NCBI RefSeq assembly: GCF_016863015.1 | Contig: NZ_BOOB01000053.1 | Location: 1 to 64,000, forward strand | DNA length: 64,000 nucleotides | From: Microbispora amethystogenes | Lineage (GTDB): Bacteria > Actinomycetota > Actinomycetes > Streptosporangiales > Streptosporangiaceae | Direction: 5' to 3' | Shown here: piece after piece, positions 23,151 through 32,863 of the stretch | Layout of the letters: each line of letters opens with the position of its first letter | Position numbering within the stretch: the first letter of the stretch is position 1 | Notes under the pieces: model-generated | Databases searched by the model: none | Seen by the model: only the letters and a program-made list of their open reading frames with translations | Told to the model about the DNA's origin: nothing | Position numbers and translations under genes: made by a program

Positions 23151-25930
23151 CGGGCCGCCCCGTCGCCGGCGTCGGCCATCCAGGAGCGGGGCCCGCCGTG
23201 GCGCAGCCGGTGGAGGAAGTCCAGCACCCCTGCCAGGCCGGTGTTCCAGCCGGCGCTCAGCTCGAACCCGTTCTCGTCGGGCACCAGCAGCAACCCGTCG
23301 CGCGACACCGCCCGCGCCCACAGGTACGCGGCCAGTTCCCCGGCCTGGTCGTGGTAGGCCGGTTCGCCGAGCAGGTCGGCCATGTCGAGCAGGAACTGCC
23401 CGTCACCGGCCAGGCCGTGACACTGGGAGCTTCCCGAGGAGACCCGGCTCAGGTGGACGGTGCGCGCCGCCCCCCTGGCGGCGTCGAGGAACCGCCGGTC
23501 GCCGGTGGCGCGGTGCAGCCGGATCAGGAAGGTGCCGACGCCCGAGGAGCCGTTGCACCAGTGCGGCATCCTGGCGCCGCCGGCCGGACCCTGGTCCCAC
23601 CACGCGGCGCCGTCCATGATCTCGGCCGCCTCCACCAGCGTGCGCCCACCGGCCGCGGCCGTCTCCAGGCAGTCGTCGCGGCCGAGAGCCAGGCCGGCGG
23701 CGAGCAGGAAGGCCCCCACGCCGGCGACGCCGTGGGCGAAGCCGTAGTGCACGACTCCGGCCAGCGAGGACGCGAAGGTCGCGGGGATCGGCCACAGCAC
23801 CGTCCCGGCTGTGCGCTCGGCCGCGGCGAGCAGACTGTCGGCGCAACGGCCGGCCTTGTCGCGGAAGCGGCCGTCCCCGGTGGCCCGCCAGAAGTGCAGC
23901 AGCGTCAGCCCCGTCCCCGACAGGCCGTGGCACACGTCGGGGTTCGGCCAGCTGTCCGGCAGTCCGGACGCCAGTTCGACGCCCGCGGCGCACATGTCGT
24001 CGTCACCGAGCACCCGGCCCGCCTCGTGCAGTCCCCAGGCGATGCCCGCCCGCCCGAAGTAGAGCCCGGGGGAGGGCCGTGGCTCGCGGTCGAGGCGCCG
24101 CAGCGTCCACCCCGCCGCGTCCGCGAGCGTGCCGGTGACATCGGTCCGCCACGTCGCCGGAAGACCGGGGTCGCGGGCGAAAGGACCGTCGAGCAGGGAC
24201 GCCAGCACCGTCAGGACCCCCGCCGAGCCGTACTGCACCGCGCAGGGGTCCGCGTCGGCCCCGAACCCGGTGACGGGCCACAGGCGCAGCGGGTCCGGCC
24301 CGCCGGGCGCCGGCCGGGCCATGGTCCTTACGAGGTGGGCGACCCCGTCCCGCAGCAGGCGGTCCCCTTCGTCCGCACCGAGACGGCGCACCGGCCGCAC
24401 GGAGACGAACGGCAGGGGCTCGGCGTCCAGTTTGGCGAGGAACTCCTCGACGCGCCGCAGATCCCAGCGTTCCGACCGTTCCTCGCGCATCAGTCCCGAG
24501 ATCATCGGAGCGAACGCCTCGGCCACCGGATCGCCCGCCGTCGCCACGCTCACGAGCGTCCGCACCCGGTCGCCCCAGGACCGTTCCTCGTCCGGCCCGT
24601 CGTCCGCCAGCATGGGCGGGCAGCCCGTGGTCAGGAAGAACACGGTGGCCCCGAGCGCGTACAGGTCGGCCTCGACGCCGGGAGCCGGAGCGTGCCTGGG
24701 CGCGTTCATCTGCTCGGGCGGTGCGAAGCCCGGAGTGAAGGCTCTCGCCACGGGCGTGCCGGGGATGGCGGCCATCTCCAGGTCGACGAGGCGGCAGCCG
24801 CCGCCGGCGGTGACGAGGACGTTGTTGGGCGTGAGGTCCCGCAGCACGTAGCCCTGCTCGTGCACGGCCGCGACCAGGGCGGTCAGCCCGCGCACCACAG
24901 TGAGCACCTCGTCGTGCCCCCGCCGGTCCGGGCCGGTTCGCTCGCCGGCCCAGACGGTGAGCATGGTCCCGTCGAGATGCTCCTGTACGAGGAACAGGTT
25001 GTCGCTCTGCTCGAACAGGTCCACCTTGCGCGCCGTGATCCCCGGCGGGCCGAACAGGTCGAGCATGGCGGCCTCGTGACGGAGCTGGTCGCACTCGTCA
25101 CGGCCCTGCAGGGTGGAACCGAGGTGCGGGCGCGCCTGCTTGACGACGACCCTGGCCCCCGAGAGCCGGTCCTCGGCGAGGAACACGCCGCCTTTCGCGC
25201 TGTGCCGGATCGCCTGCCGCACCACGAACCGGTCCGCCAGCAGCACCGCCTCGGGCGCGGTGGTGCGCGCCGGCGCCCGCCCCGAAGGGAACGGGCTGAC
25301 CGCCCAGGCCGGCGGCGAGTACCAGGCGTTGCGGCTGTCCTTCACGGTCGTGCCGTCGGGGGCGACCAGAAGGGAGGCGTAGGTCCCGTCGTTGTCGAGC
25401 ACGCTCGTGGCCGAGAACACGCCGTAGCGGTAGTGGACCGGGCTCCCGGGCCGATAGGGCCGGTCGGACAGGATCGGCGGGCCGGGCAGGCCGTAGGTGG
25501 CGGAGTGCAGCTCCTCGGCGATCGACACGGCCGCGGCGTCGTCGGGCGGATACACCGTGATGAACTTGCCGAGCGTTCCGCGGTCGACGTCCCTCGACAG
25601 CAGGCCGCTCAGCTCCTCGAACGTCGCGGCGAACTTGAAGGGCACCCGGCGCCGCACCAGCACTTCGGCCGTCCGCGCCAGCACGACCGCGGCCGACAGC
25701 TGCGTCGCCGAGACGTGCAGTTTCCACCCCTGCGCCGGCATCGCGCACCCGGCCGGCGTCACGTACGTCCACGGCGTGCCGGAGTGGATCTCCCAGTCCC
25801 GGCCGTTCCGCGTCTCCTCACCCGCCGAGCGGGACTCCGTCCCCCGGCGCACGGCGGCCATGACGATGTCCGCGAGCAGGTGAGAGTCCGCGCCGGTGCC
25901 TTCGGCCACGCCCGCGCTGCCTGTGTTCAC
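23147..25930 (-). CDS. LanL/LanKC-like lanthionine synthetase (lyase-kinase-cyclase)
   Basis: 927 residues from GTG at 25930, with AGGAG about 10 nt upstream; ATG at 25864 is an alternative. Three domains: N-terminal lyase-type region (about 45-225, GWKLHVSAT, KFITVYPPDD, YRYGVF), Ser/Thr-kinase domain (about 230-500: Lys264 in VVVKQ, LRDLTPNN with Asp365 and Asn370, LVDLE with Asp383), and LanC-like cyclase (about 560-910). The cyclase keeps HWCNGSSGVG (Cys792) and QCHGLAG (Cys837, His838), the zinc ligands expected in class IV LanL and missing from class III LanKC. It phosphorylates Ser/Thr of the precursors, eliminates phosphate and adds Cys. First gene of the RiPP operon. Confidence 0.92.
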   Translation of the reverse strand: MNTGSAGVAEGTGADSHLLADIVMAAVRRGTESRSAGEETRNGRDWEIHSGTPWTYVTPAGCAMPAQGWKLHVSATQLSAAVVLARTAEVLVRRRVPFKFAATFEELSGLLSRDVDRGTLGKFITVYPPDDAAAVSIAEELHSATYGLPGPPILSDRPYRPGSPVHYRYGVFSATSVLDNDGTYASLLVAPDGTTVKDSRNAWYSPPAWAVSPFPSGRAPARTTAPEAVLLADRFVVRQAIRHSAKGGVFLAEDRLSGARVVVKQARPHLGSTLQGRDECDQLRHEAAMLDLFGPPGITARKVDLFEQSDNLFLVQEHLDGTMLTVWAGERTGPDRRGHDEVLTVVRGLTALVAAVHEQGYVLRDLTPNNVLVTAGGGCRLVDLEMAAIPGTPVARAFTPGFAPPEQMNAPRHAPAPGVEADLYALGATVFFLTTGCPPMLADDGPDEERSWGDRVRTLVSVATAGDPVAEAFAPMISGLMREERSERWDLRRVEEFLAKLDAEPLPFVSVRPVRRLGADEGDRLLRDGVAHLVRTMARPAPGGPDPLRLWPVTGFGADADPCAVQYGSAGVLTVLASLLDGPFARDPGLPATWRTDVTGTLADAAGWTLRRLDREPRPSPGLYFGRAGIAWGLHEAGRVLGDDDMCAAGVELASGLPDSWPNPDVCHGLSGTGLTLLHFWRATGDGRFRDKAGRCADSLLAAAERTAGTVLWPIPATFASSLAGVVHYGFAHGVAGVGAFLLAAGLALGRDDCLETAAAGGRTLVEAAEIMDGAAWWDQGPAGGARMPHWCNGSSGVGTFLIRLHRATGDRRFLDAARGAARTVHLSRVSSGSSQCHGLAGDGQFLLDMADLLGEPAYHDQAGELAAYLWARAVSRDGLLLVPDENGFELSAGWNTGLAGVLDFLHRLRHGGPRSWMADAGDGAAR

Positions 25931-26168
25931 GCCGCCGTCACTCCTGTCGTCTCGTCCACGAGGCTCGGTGTCGGATACCGTCCGGTCGTCCCGTCCGGCG
26001 CCGCGCTCCGCCTGAACGCAGAGTCGGCAACGGCCCTTGTCGGCGGCTAGTGACGACTTGTCTGCCGCGGTCTGAGAACGACTTAGTGGCACTGGTCGGC
26101 CCCTAAAGGGGATCCCAGGTGGGCCCGGCGGGTTTGCGCGGCGCGGGGCCTGGCGAGGATCAGGAGAC
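25931..26168. promoter_or_regulatory. Divergent promoter region, RiPP operon / hutI
   Basis: 238 nt between the synthetase start and hutI. ACGACTT occurs twice, at 26053-26059 and 26078-26084, 25 bp apart (about 2.4 helical turns), each followed by similar bases. A small palindrome CCCCTAAAGGGG lies just to the hutI side, around 26100-26111. These are candidates for regulator binding. No cluster-specific regulator gene is visible. I cannot place the -10 and -35 elements with confidence. Confidence 0.4.
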
Positions 26169-27332
26169 GTGTGGCCGAGCGACGCGAATTCCACGGTTTT
26201 CACCGAGATCGGACTGCTGTTCACGGCGGACCCCGAACGGGAGGAGATCCGGGACGCCGCGCTGGTCGCGGAGAACGGGGTGGTCCGCTGGATCGGGCCC
26301 TCGGGCGACGCCCCGGCCGCCGACGAGCGGGTCGGCGTCGAGGGACGCGCCGTCATCCCGGGGTTTGTCGACAGCCACGCCCATCTCGTGTTCGCGGGCG
26401 ACCGCACCGAGGAGTTCGCCGCGCGGATGGCCGGCCGGCCCTACACGGCGGGCGGCATCCGCGCGACCGTCGCCGCGACCCGGGCGGCGACCATCCCCGA
26501 GCTCGTCTCCACGACCGCGCTGCTGGTCGCGGAGATGACGACGCAGGGCACCACGACCTTCGAGATCAAGAGCGGGTACGGCCTCACCGTCGAGCACGAG
26601 CGCCGCAGCCTGGAGATCGCGCGGCAGTTCACCGAGGAGACCACCTTCCTGGGCGCGCACGTCGTCCCGCCGGAGACCACCCCCGACGCGTACGTCGAGC
26701 TGGTGACCGGCCCGATGCTGGAGGCGTGCGCGCCGTTCGCCCGATGGGTGGACGTGTTCTGCGAGCGCGGCGCGTTCGGCGAGGAGCACGCGAGGCGGGT
26801 GCTCGCGGCGGGCCGCGCGGCCGGGCTCCAGGTCAGGGTGCACGCGAACCAGCTGGAGGAGGGGCCGGGCGTACGGCTGGCCTGCGAGATGGGGGCGGCG
26901 TCGGCCGACCACTGCACCTATCTCGCCGACGCCGACGTGGACGCGCTCGCGTCCTCCGGGGTGGTCGCCACGCTGCTGCCGGGGGCCGAGTTCTCCACCA
27001 GGTCGCCGTACCCCGACGCGCGGCGGCTGCTCGACGCCGGGGTCGCCGTGGCCCTCGCCACCGACTGCAACCCGGGGTCGTCGTTCACCACGTCGATGCC
27101 GTTCTGCGTCGCCCTGGCCGTACGGGAGATGGGCATGACGCCGCTGGAGGCCGTACGCGCGGCCACCCGTGGCGGCGCGCGGGCGCTGCGGCGCACCGAC
27201 GTCGGCGCCCTGTGTGTCGGCTCCCGCGCGGACCTCGTCATCCTGGAGGCGCCGTCGTACGTCCACCTGGCGTACCGGCCCGGCGTGCCACTGGTGGCAC
27301 AGGTGTGGCGCGGGGGACGCCGCCTTGTTTAG
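26169..27332 (+). CDS. hutI: Imidazolonepropionase
   Basis: 387 residues, GTG start after CAGGAGACGT. HutI hydrolyses 4-imidazolone-5-propionate to N-formimidoyl-L-glutamate, the substrate of HutF. Seen: metal motif [14 protein letters not shown], substrate-binding [22 protein letters not shown] and [15 protein letters not shown], in the order expected for the family; length is normal (about 390-410). It would form a pair with hutF, which lies 10.3 kb upstream on the same strand beyond the RiPP cluster. hutH and hutU are not in the window. Confidence 0.92.
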   Translation: MWPSDANSTVFTEIGLLFTADPEREEIRDAALVAENGVVRWIGPSGDAPAADERVGVEGRAVIPGFVDSHAHLVFAGDRTEEFAARMAGRPYTAGGIRATVAATRAATIPELVSTTALLVAEMTTQGTTTFEIKSGYGLTVEHERRSLEIARQFTEETTFLGAHVVPPETTPDAYVELVTGPMLEACAPFARWVDVFCERGAFGEEHARRVLAAGRAAGLQVRVHANQLEEGPGVRLACEMGAASADHCTYLADADVDALASSGVVATLLPGAEFSTRSPYPDARRLLDAGVAVALATDCNPGSSFTTSMPFCVALAVREMGMTPLEAVRAATRGGARALRRTDVGALCVGSRADLVILEAPSYVHLAYRPGVPLVAQVWRGGRRLV

Positions 27333-27400
27333 ACCCGCGAGATCTGGGTAATCGGCTTTTTTCCCGGCCCCGCATCCTCCTTGGGGAGGAACTGTAAACC

Positions 27401-27428
27401 ATTCCCCGGTCGTATTCATTTGGGGAAT
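27401..27428. promoter_or_regulatory. Inverted repeat upstream of the sigma factor
   Basis: ATTCCCC (27401-27407) and GGGGAAT (27422-27428) are a perfect 7-bp inverted repeat with 14-nt spacing in the 225-nt gap between hutI and the sigma gene. Arms are AT-tipped in a GC-rich genome. It could be a terminator for hutI, as CTTTG follows, or a regulator site. Confidence 0.35.
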
Positions 27429-27557
27429 CTTTGCCATGGACCGGCCGTTGACCGGGTCAGGAGCAGGAAGCCGGAGGCCACGCCGAGCGGGGCGGACGTG
27501 TCCGGTTCGCCGGCTCACTTATTGCATATCGCGGGCGGCGGAACGAGGTGCCATCGT

Positions 27558-28490
27558 ATGGCGACGGGGAATCGGACGCATGAGCAGCAGGTCTCTGACC
27601 GGGATCTGCTGGGGACGTATCTGGCCGAGATCGGCCGCGTTCCGTTGCTGACCGCGGATCAGGAGGTCGAGCTCGCCAAGCGGATCGAGGCGGGGTTGTT
27701 CGCCGAGCAGTTGCTCGACAGCGGGCGGGCGGAGCCCAAGGCCGCGGATGCGACCGACGAGGAGCTTGAGCGCATCGCCGTTTCGGGGCGGCGGGCGAAG
27801 GACGAGTTCATCCAGGCCAACCTGCGTCTCGTGGTCGCCGTGGCGAGGAAGTACTCGGGGCGGGGGATGCCCCTGATCGACCTTGTGCAGGAGGGCAACC
27901 TCGGGCTGGTCCGGGCGGTGGAGAAGTTCGACTACCGCCGGGGATACAAGTTCTCGACCTACGCCACCTGGTGGATCCGGCAGTCGGTCGGCCGCTCGAT
28001 CCACGAGCAGGCGCGGCCGGTGCGGCTGCCCACCCACGCGGGAGAGCAGATGACCCGGCTCATGCGGGTCCGCCGGGACATGCTGGCCGAGTTCGACGCC
28101 GAGCCGACCGACGCCGACCTCGCCGCGGTGCTCGACCTGCCGATCGAGCGTGTGCAGGAGCTGCGTCGCTGGGCGTCCGACCCCGTCTCGCTCCAGCTCG
28201 GGGTGGGCGACGAGGACGAGACCGAGCTGGGCGACATGATCGCCGACGAGACGTGGGCGGACCCGGAGCAGCAGGCCATGGCCACGCTGGAGAAGGAGCG
28301 CCTGGAGCAGTGGCTGACCGGCCTGGAGGGCCAGATCCGCGACATGCTCCGCTGGCGGTACGGCCTGGTGGACGGCCGGGAGCACACCCTCACCGAGGTG
28401 GGCGAGCGTTACGGCATCGGCCGTGACCGCGCCCGGCGGATCGAGCGCGACGCGCTGACGCGGCTGCGGAAGATGGCCAGCGCCGCCTGA
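27558..28490 (+). CDS. Group-2 sigma-70 family RNA polymerase sigma factor
   Basis: 310 residues from ATG at 27558 (MATGNRTHEQQV); longer in-frame extensions lack family similarity. Region 1.2 DLLGTYLAEIGRVPLLTADQEVELA, region 2 with NLRLVVAVARKYSGRGM, DLVQEGNLGLVRAVEKFDY and the -10-recognising YKFSTYATWWIRQ, region 3, and region 4 ending in YGIGRDRARRIERDALTRLR. It lacks the long acidic N-terminal domain of the primary sigma factor, so it resembles the alternative HrdB-like (HrdD/SigB type) factors of actinomycetes. Region 4.2 TLTEVGERYGIGRDRARRIE differs from the classic TLEEVG..FGVTRERIRQIE, so -35 preference may differ. Monocistronic, with a strong terminator. Confidence 0.9.
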   Translation: MATGNRTHEQQVSDRDLLGTYLAEIGRVPLLTADQEVELAKRIEAGLFAEQLLDSGRAEPKAADATDEELERIAVSGRRAKDEFIQANLRLVVAVARKYSGRGMPLIDLVQEGNLGLVRAVEKFDYRRGYKFSTYATWWIRQSVGRSIHEQARPVRLPTHAGEQMTRLMRVRRDMLAEFDAEPTDADLAAVLDLPIERVQELRRWASDPVSLQLGVGDEDETELGDMIADETWADPEQQAMATLEKERLEQWLTGLEGQIRDMLRWRYGLVDGREHTLTEVGERYGIGRDRARRIERDALTRLRKMASAA

Positions 28491-28517
28491 CGGCCGGCCG
28501 TACCGGTATCACGACGA

Positions 28518-28546
28518 CGCGCACCCTCCCAGGGGTGCGCGTTTTG
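28518..28546 (+). terminator. Rho-independent terminator after the sigma gene
   Basis: CGCGCACCC (28518-28526) pairs perfectly with GGGTGCGCG (28533-28541), 6-nt loop, followed by TTTT. It is 28 nt downstream of the sigma stop and separates it from the amt promoter region. Confidence 0.85.
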
Positions 28547-28563
28547 TCGTTCCCAGCACGTCC

Positions 28564-28632
28564 GAAACCTGGCCGAAACACGGCATCGGCGAGTTTCACA
28601 CCAGTGAAACACGCATGGTCATGAGCTGAAAC
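28564..28632 (+). promoter_or_regulatory. GlnR-type nitrogen boxes upstream of amt
   Basis: GAAAC-n6-GAAAC lies at 28564-28579, and GAAAC-n6-GGTCA-n6-GAAAC at 28606-28632. The 5-n6-5 layout (11-bp steps) with GAAAC half-sites matches the known actinomycete GlnR operator. A perfect inverted repeat GTTTCAC-n4-GTGAAAC (28593-28610) overlaps. The block ends 116 nt before the amt start codon, suited to activation under nitrogen limitation. Confidence 0.72.
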
Positions 28633-28748
28633 GGCGGAAGAACACGCTTTCGCCAACGTCAGTGAGCCAGCCGGCCGAGGAAGCCCGGGACGACGCCACT
28701 GAGGGAGTGATAACCGGCCACACGCCAAATGTAAGGAGGGCCGCGTCG

Positions 28749-30403
<1,655 letters not shown>

Positions 30404-30407
30404 CCGG

Positions 30408-32714
30408 ATGATGAGAGGGGAGGCGCGCTCGTTCGCCGCGACCCGCAAGGACCGGGCCGCGGACATCGACAGATGGCTCACCGATCTGTTCCGCACGGCG
30501 GCCACCCGGCCGTACGCGCGGGAGGAGGGATCGGGAGGGAAGGGCGGCCTCCCCGACGAGCGAGGCCCCGCCGCTCCCATCGGGATCAGCGGCGTGGCCC
30601 TGGTCGCGGTCGGCAGCCTGGGCCGGGGCGAACTCGCCCCCGGCAGTGACCTGGACCTCGTCCTGCTCCACAACGGGCGCGAGGACGTGGCGAGGATCGC
30701 CGATCGCATCTGGTACCCCATCTGGGACTCCGGGATCGGTCTCGACCACTCCGTCCGCACCGTGGACGAGGCGGTGAAGGTCGCCAGGGAGGACCTCAAG
30801 GCCGTGCTCGGGCTCATCCAGGCGCGGCACGTGGTGGGCGATCCCGAACTGACCCGGTCCGCCCGGGAGGCGGTGCTCGTGGAGTGGCGGGCCGACTCCC
30901 GGCGCCGGCTGGCCGAGCTGCGGGCGTCGGCGGACAAACGCGCCGAGACCGGCGGCGAGCTGGCCTTCCTCCTCGAACCCGACCTCAAGGACGCCAGGGG
31001 CGGCCTGCGCGACGTGCAGGCGATGCAGGCCGTGGCCGCCGCCTGGGTGGCCTCGGCCCCCGGCCCCCGGGTCCGCGAGGCGTACGAACTACTGCTGGAC
31101 ATCAGGCACGGGCTGCACCTGGTCACCGCCCGGGGAACCGACCGCCTGGTCCTCCAGGAGCAGGACGCGGTCGCCGGGACGCTCGGCATGCTCGACGCCG
31201 AGGCGCTGATGCGCCGCCTGGCGGAGGCCGGCCGCACCATCTCCCACGCCTTCGACGCCACCTGGCGCACCGTCGACCGGCTGCTGACCGGTCCCGCGCC
31301 GCGCGGACGGCGGCCGCTCGCGGACGGCGTCGTCGAACACGGCGGCGAGGTCGTGCTGGCCCGCGGCGTCACCCCGCGCTCCGACCCCACGCTCGTGCTG
31401 CGGGCGGCGGCGGCCGCCGCCGAGGCGGGGCTGCCGCTGGCGCCGGCGACGGTCAGCGCGCTCGCCGCCCAGTCGCCTCCGCTGCCCGTGCCGTGGCCCC
31501 CGGAGGCCCGCGGCGCGCTGGTGGCGCTGCTCGGCGCGGGCCGCGCCGCCGTACCGGTCTGGGAGGAGCTCGACCAGGCCGGCGTGCTGGTCAAGCTGAT
31601 CCCCGACTGGGAGCGCGTGCGGCACCGTCCCCAGCGCAACCCGGTCCACCGGTACACCGTGGACCGGCACCTCATCGAGACCGCGGCCGGCGCCGCCGCC
31701 TTCACCCGCGAGGTGTCCCGCCCGGATTTGCTGCTCATCTCGGCGCTCCTGCACGACATCGGCAAGGGCTGGCCGGGCGACCACTCGACCACCGGTGAGA
31801 TCGTCGCCCGGGACATCGGCGCCCGGATGGGCCTGCCGCAGGCGGACGTGGAGATCCTCGCCACGGTGGTGCGGCATCACCTGCTGCTGCCCGAGACCGC
31901 CACCCGGCGGGACCTCGACGACCCGGTGACCATCTCCCGGGTGGCCGAGGCGATCGGCTCCCGGGAGGTCCTCGAACTGCTGGCCGCGCTCGCCGTGGCC
32001 GACGGCTCCGCGACCGGCCCGGCCGCGTGGAACTCCTGGAAGGCGTCCCTGGTCTCCGACCTGGTCCGGCGGGTGAGGTCGGTGCTGTCCGGCGCGCCGC
32101 CGGCGCCCGCGCCCGCGTTGTCGCCCGAGCAGGCGGCGCTCGCCCGGCACGGCGGCGGAGCGGTGCGGGTGAACGGCAGCGCGGTCACCGTGGTCGCGCC
32201 GGACCGGCCGGGCCTGTTGTGGCGGGCGGCCGGGGTGCTCGCGGCGCACCGGATGGCGGTGCGCGCCGCCTCCGCCGCGTCCGCCGGGTCGACCGCCGTC
32301 ATCGAGTTCGTCGTCGTCCCCGAGTACGGCTCGCCGCCGGATCCGGCGACGCTGGAGGCCGACCTGCGCCTCGTCCTGGCCGGACGGCTCGACATCGAGC
32401 AGCGCCTGGCCCGGCGGGCGAGGTCCATGCGCCCTTCCCGGGTGCCGGTGGCGCCGCCGCGCGTCACCCTGCTCGACGACGCGTCCAACACGGCGAGTGT
32501 GGTGGAGGTGAGAGCGCACGACAGACCCGGTCTGCTGTGGCGGATCGGCCGTGCCTTCGGCGAGTGCGGACTTGACGTACGGGCCGCGCGTGTGGAGACT
32601 CTGGGCGCAGAAGCGGTGGATGTCTTCTATGTGGCGGATCGTACGGGCCGCCCCATTGTGGACGAACAGCAGCGGATCCAGGTACGGGAGCACGTCCTCG
32701 CGGCCCTCAGGTGA
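30408..32714 (+). CDS. glnD: PII uridylyl/adenylyl-transferase
   Basis: 768 residues, shorter than E. coli GlnD (890). Nucleotidyltransferase motif GSLGRGELAPGSDLDL (about 69-84), a helical linker with DLKDARGGLRDVQ, HD hydrolase domain with LLISALLHDIGKG (about 440-452), and two C-terminal ACT domains, each with a (P/H)DRPGLLWR motif (about 595 and 704). In actinobacteria the enzyme adenylylates GlnK Tyr51. It starts 5 nt after the glnK stop. Start ATG may be the first or the second of two adjacent ATG codons. Confidence 0.93.
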   Translation: MMRGEARSFAATRKDRAADIDRWLTDLFRTAATRPYAREEGSGGKGGLPDERGPAAPIGISGVALVAVGSLGRGELAPGSDLDLVLLHNGREDVARIADRIWYPIWDSGIGLDHSVRTVDEAVKVAREDLKAVLGLIQARHVVGDPELTRSAREAVLVEWRADSRRRLAELRASADKRAETGGELAFLLEPDLKDARGGLRDVQAMQAVAAAWVASAPGPRVREAYELLLDIRHGLHLVTARGTDRLVLQEQDAVAGTLGMLDAEALMRRLAEAGRTISHAFDATWRTVDRLLTGPAPRGRRPLADGVVEHGGEVVLARGVTPRSDPTLVLRAAAAAAEAGLPLAPATVSALAAQSPPLPVPWPPEARGALVALLGAGRAAVPVWEELDQAGVLVKLIPDWERVRHRPQRNPVHRYTVDRHLIETAAGAAAFTREVSRPDLLLISALLHDIGKGWPGDHSTTGEIVARDIGARMGLPQADVEILATVVRHHLLLPETATRRDLDDPVTISRVAEAIGSREVLELLAALAVADGSATGPAAWNSWKASLVSDLVRRVRSVLSGAPPAPAPALSPEQAALARHGGGAVRVNGSAVTVVAPDRPGLLWRAAGVLAAHRMAVRAASAASAGSTAVIEFVVVPEYGSPPDPATLEADLRLVLAGRLDIEQRLARRARSMRPSRVPVAPPRVTLLDDASNTASVVEVRAHDRPGLLWRIGRAFGECGLDVRAARVETLGAEAVDVFYVADRTGRPIVDEQQRIQVREHVLAALR

Positions 32715-32789
32715 TAAGGGTCACGATCCTCACCTCTTGGTAACAATTGGGGTGCTGCGGCAGGGGTAGGGCCGCTCACCTTGATGACC

Positions 32790-32817
32790 TTGTGGTCGAA
32801 TTGTCCCCGCTTATAGA
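32790..32817 (+). promoter_or_regulatory. Candidate promoter of conservon 1
   Basis: TTGTGG (32790-32795), 16-nt spacer, TATAGA (32812-32817), in an AT-richer stretch 46 nt upstream of the first cvnA start. It is a reasonable housekeeping-type promoter but untested. Confidence 0.4.
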
Positions 32818-32863
32818 GCTATGTCACTTCATGCTGTCCAGACGCGTGAAGGCAGGCCGAACG

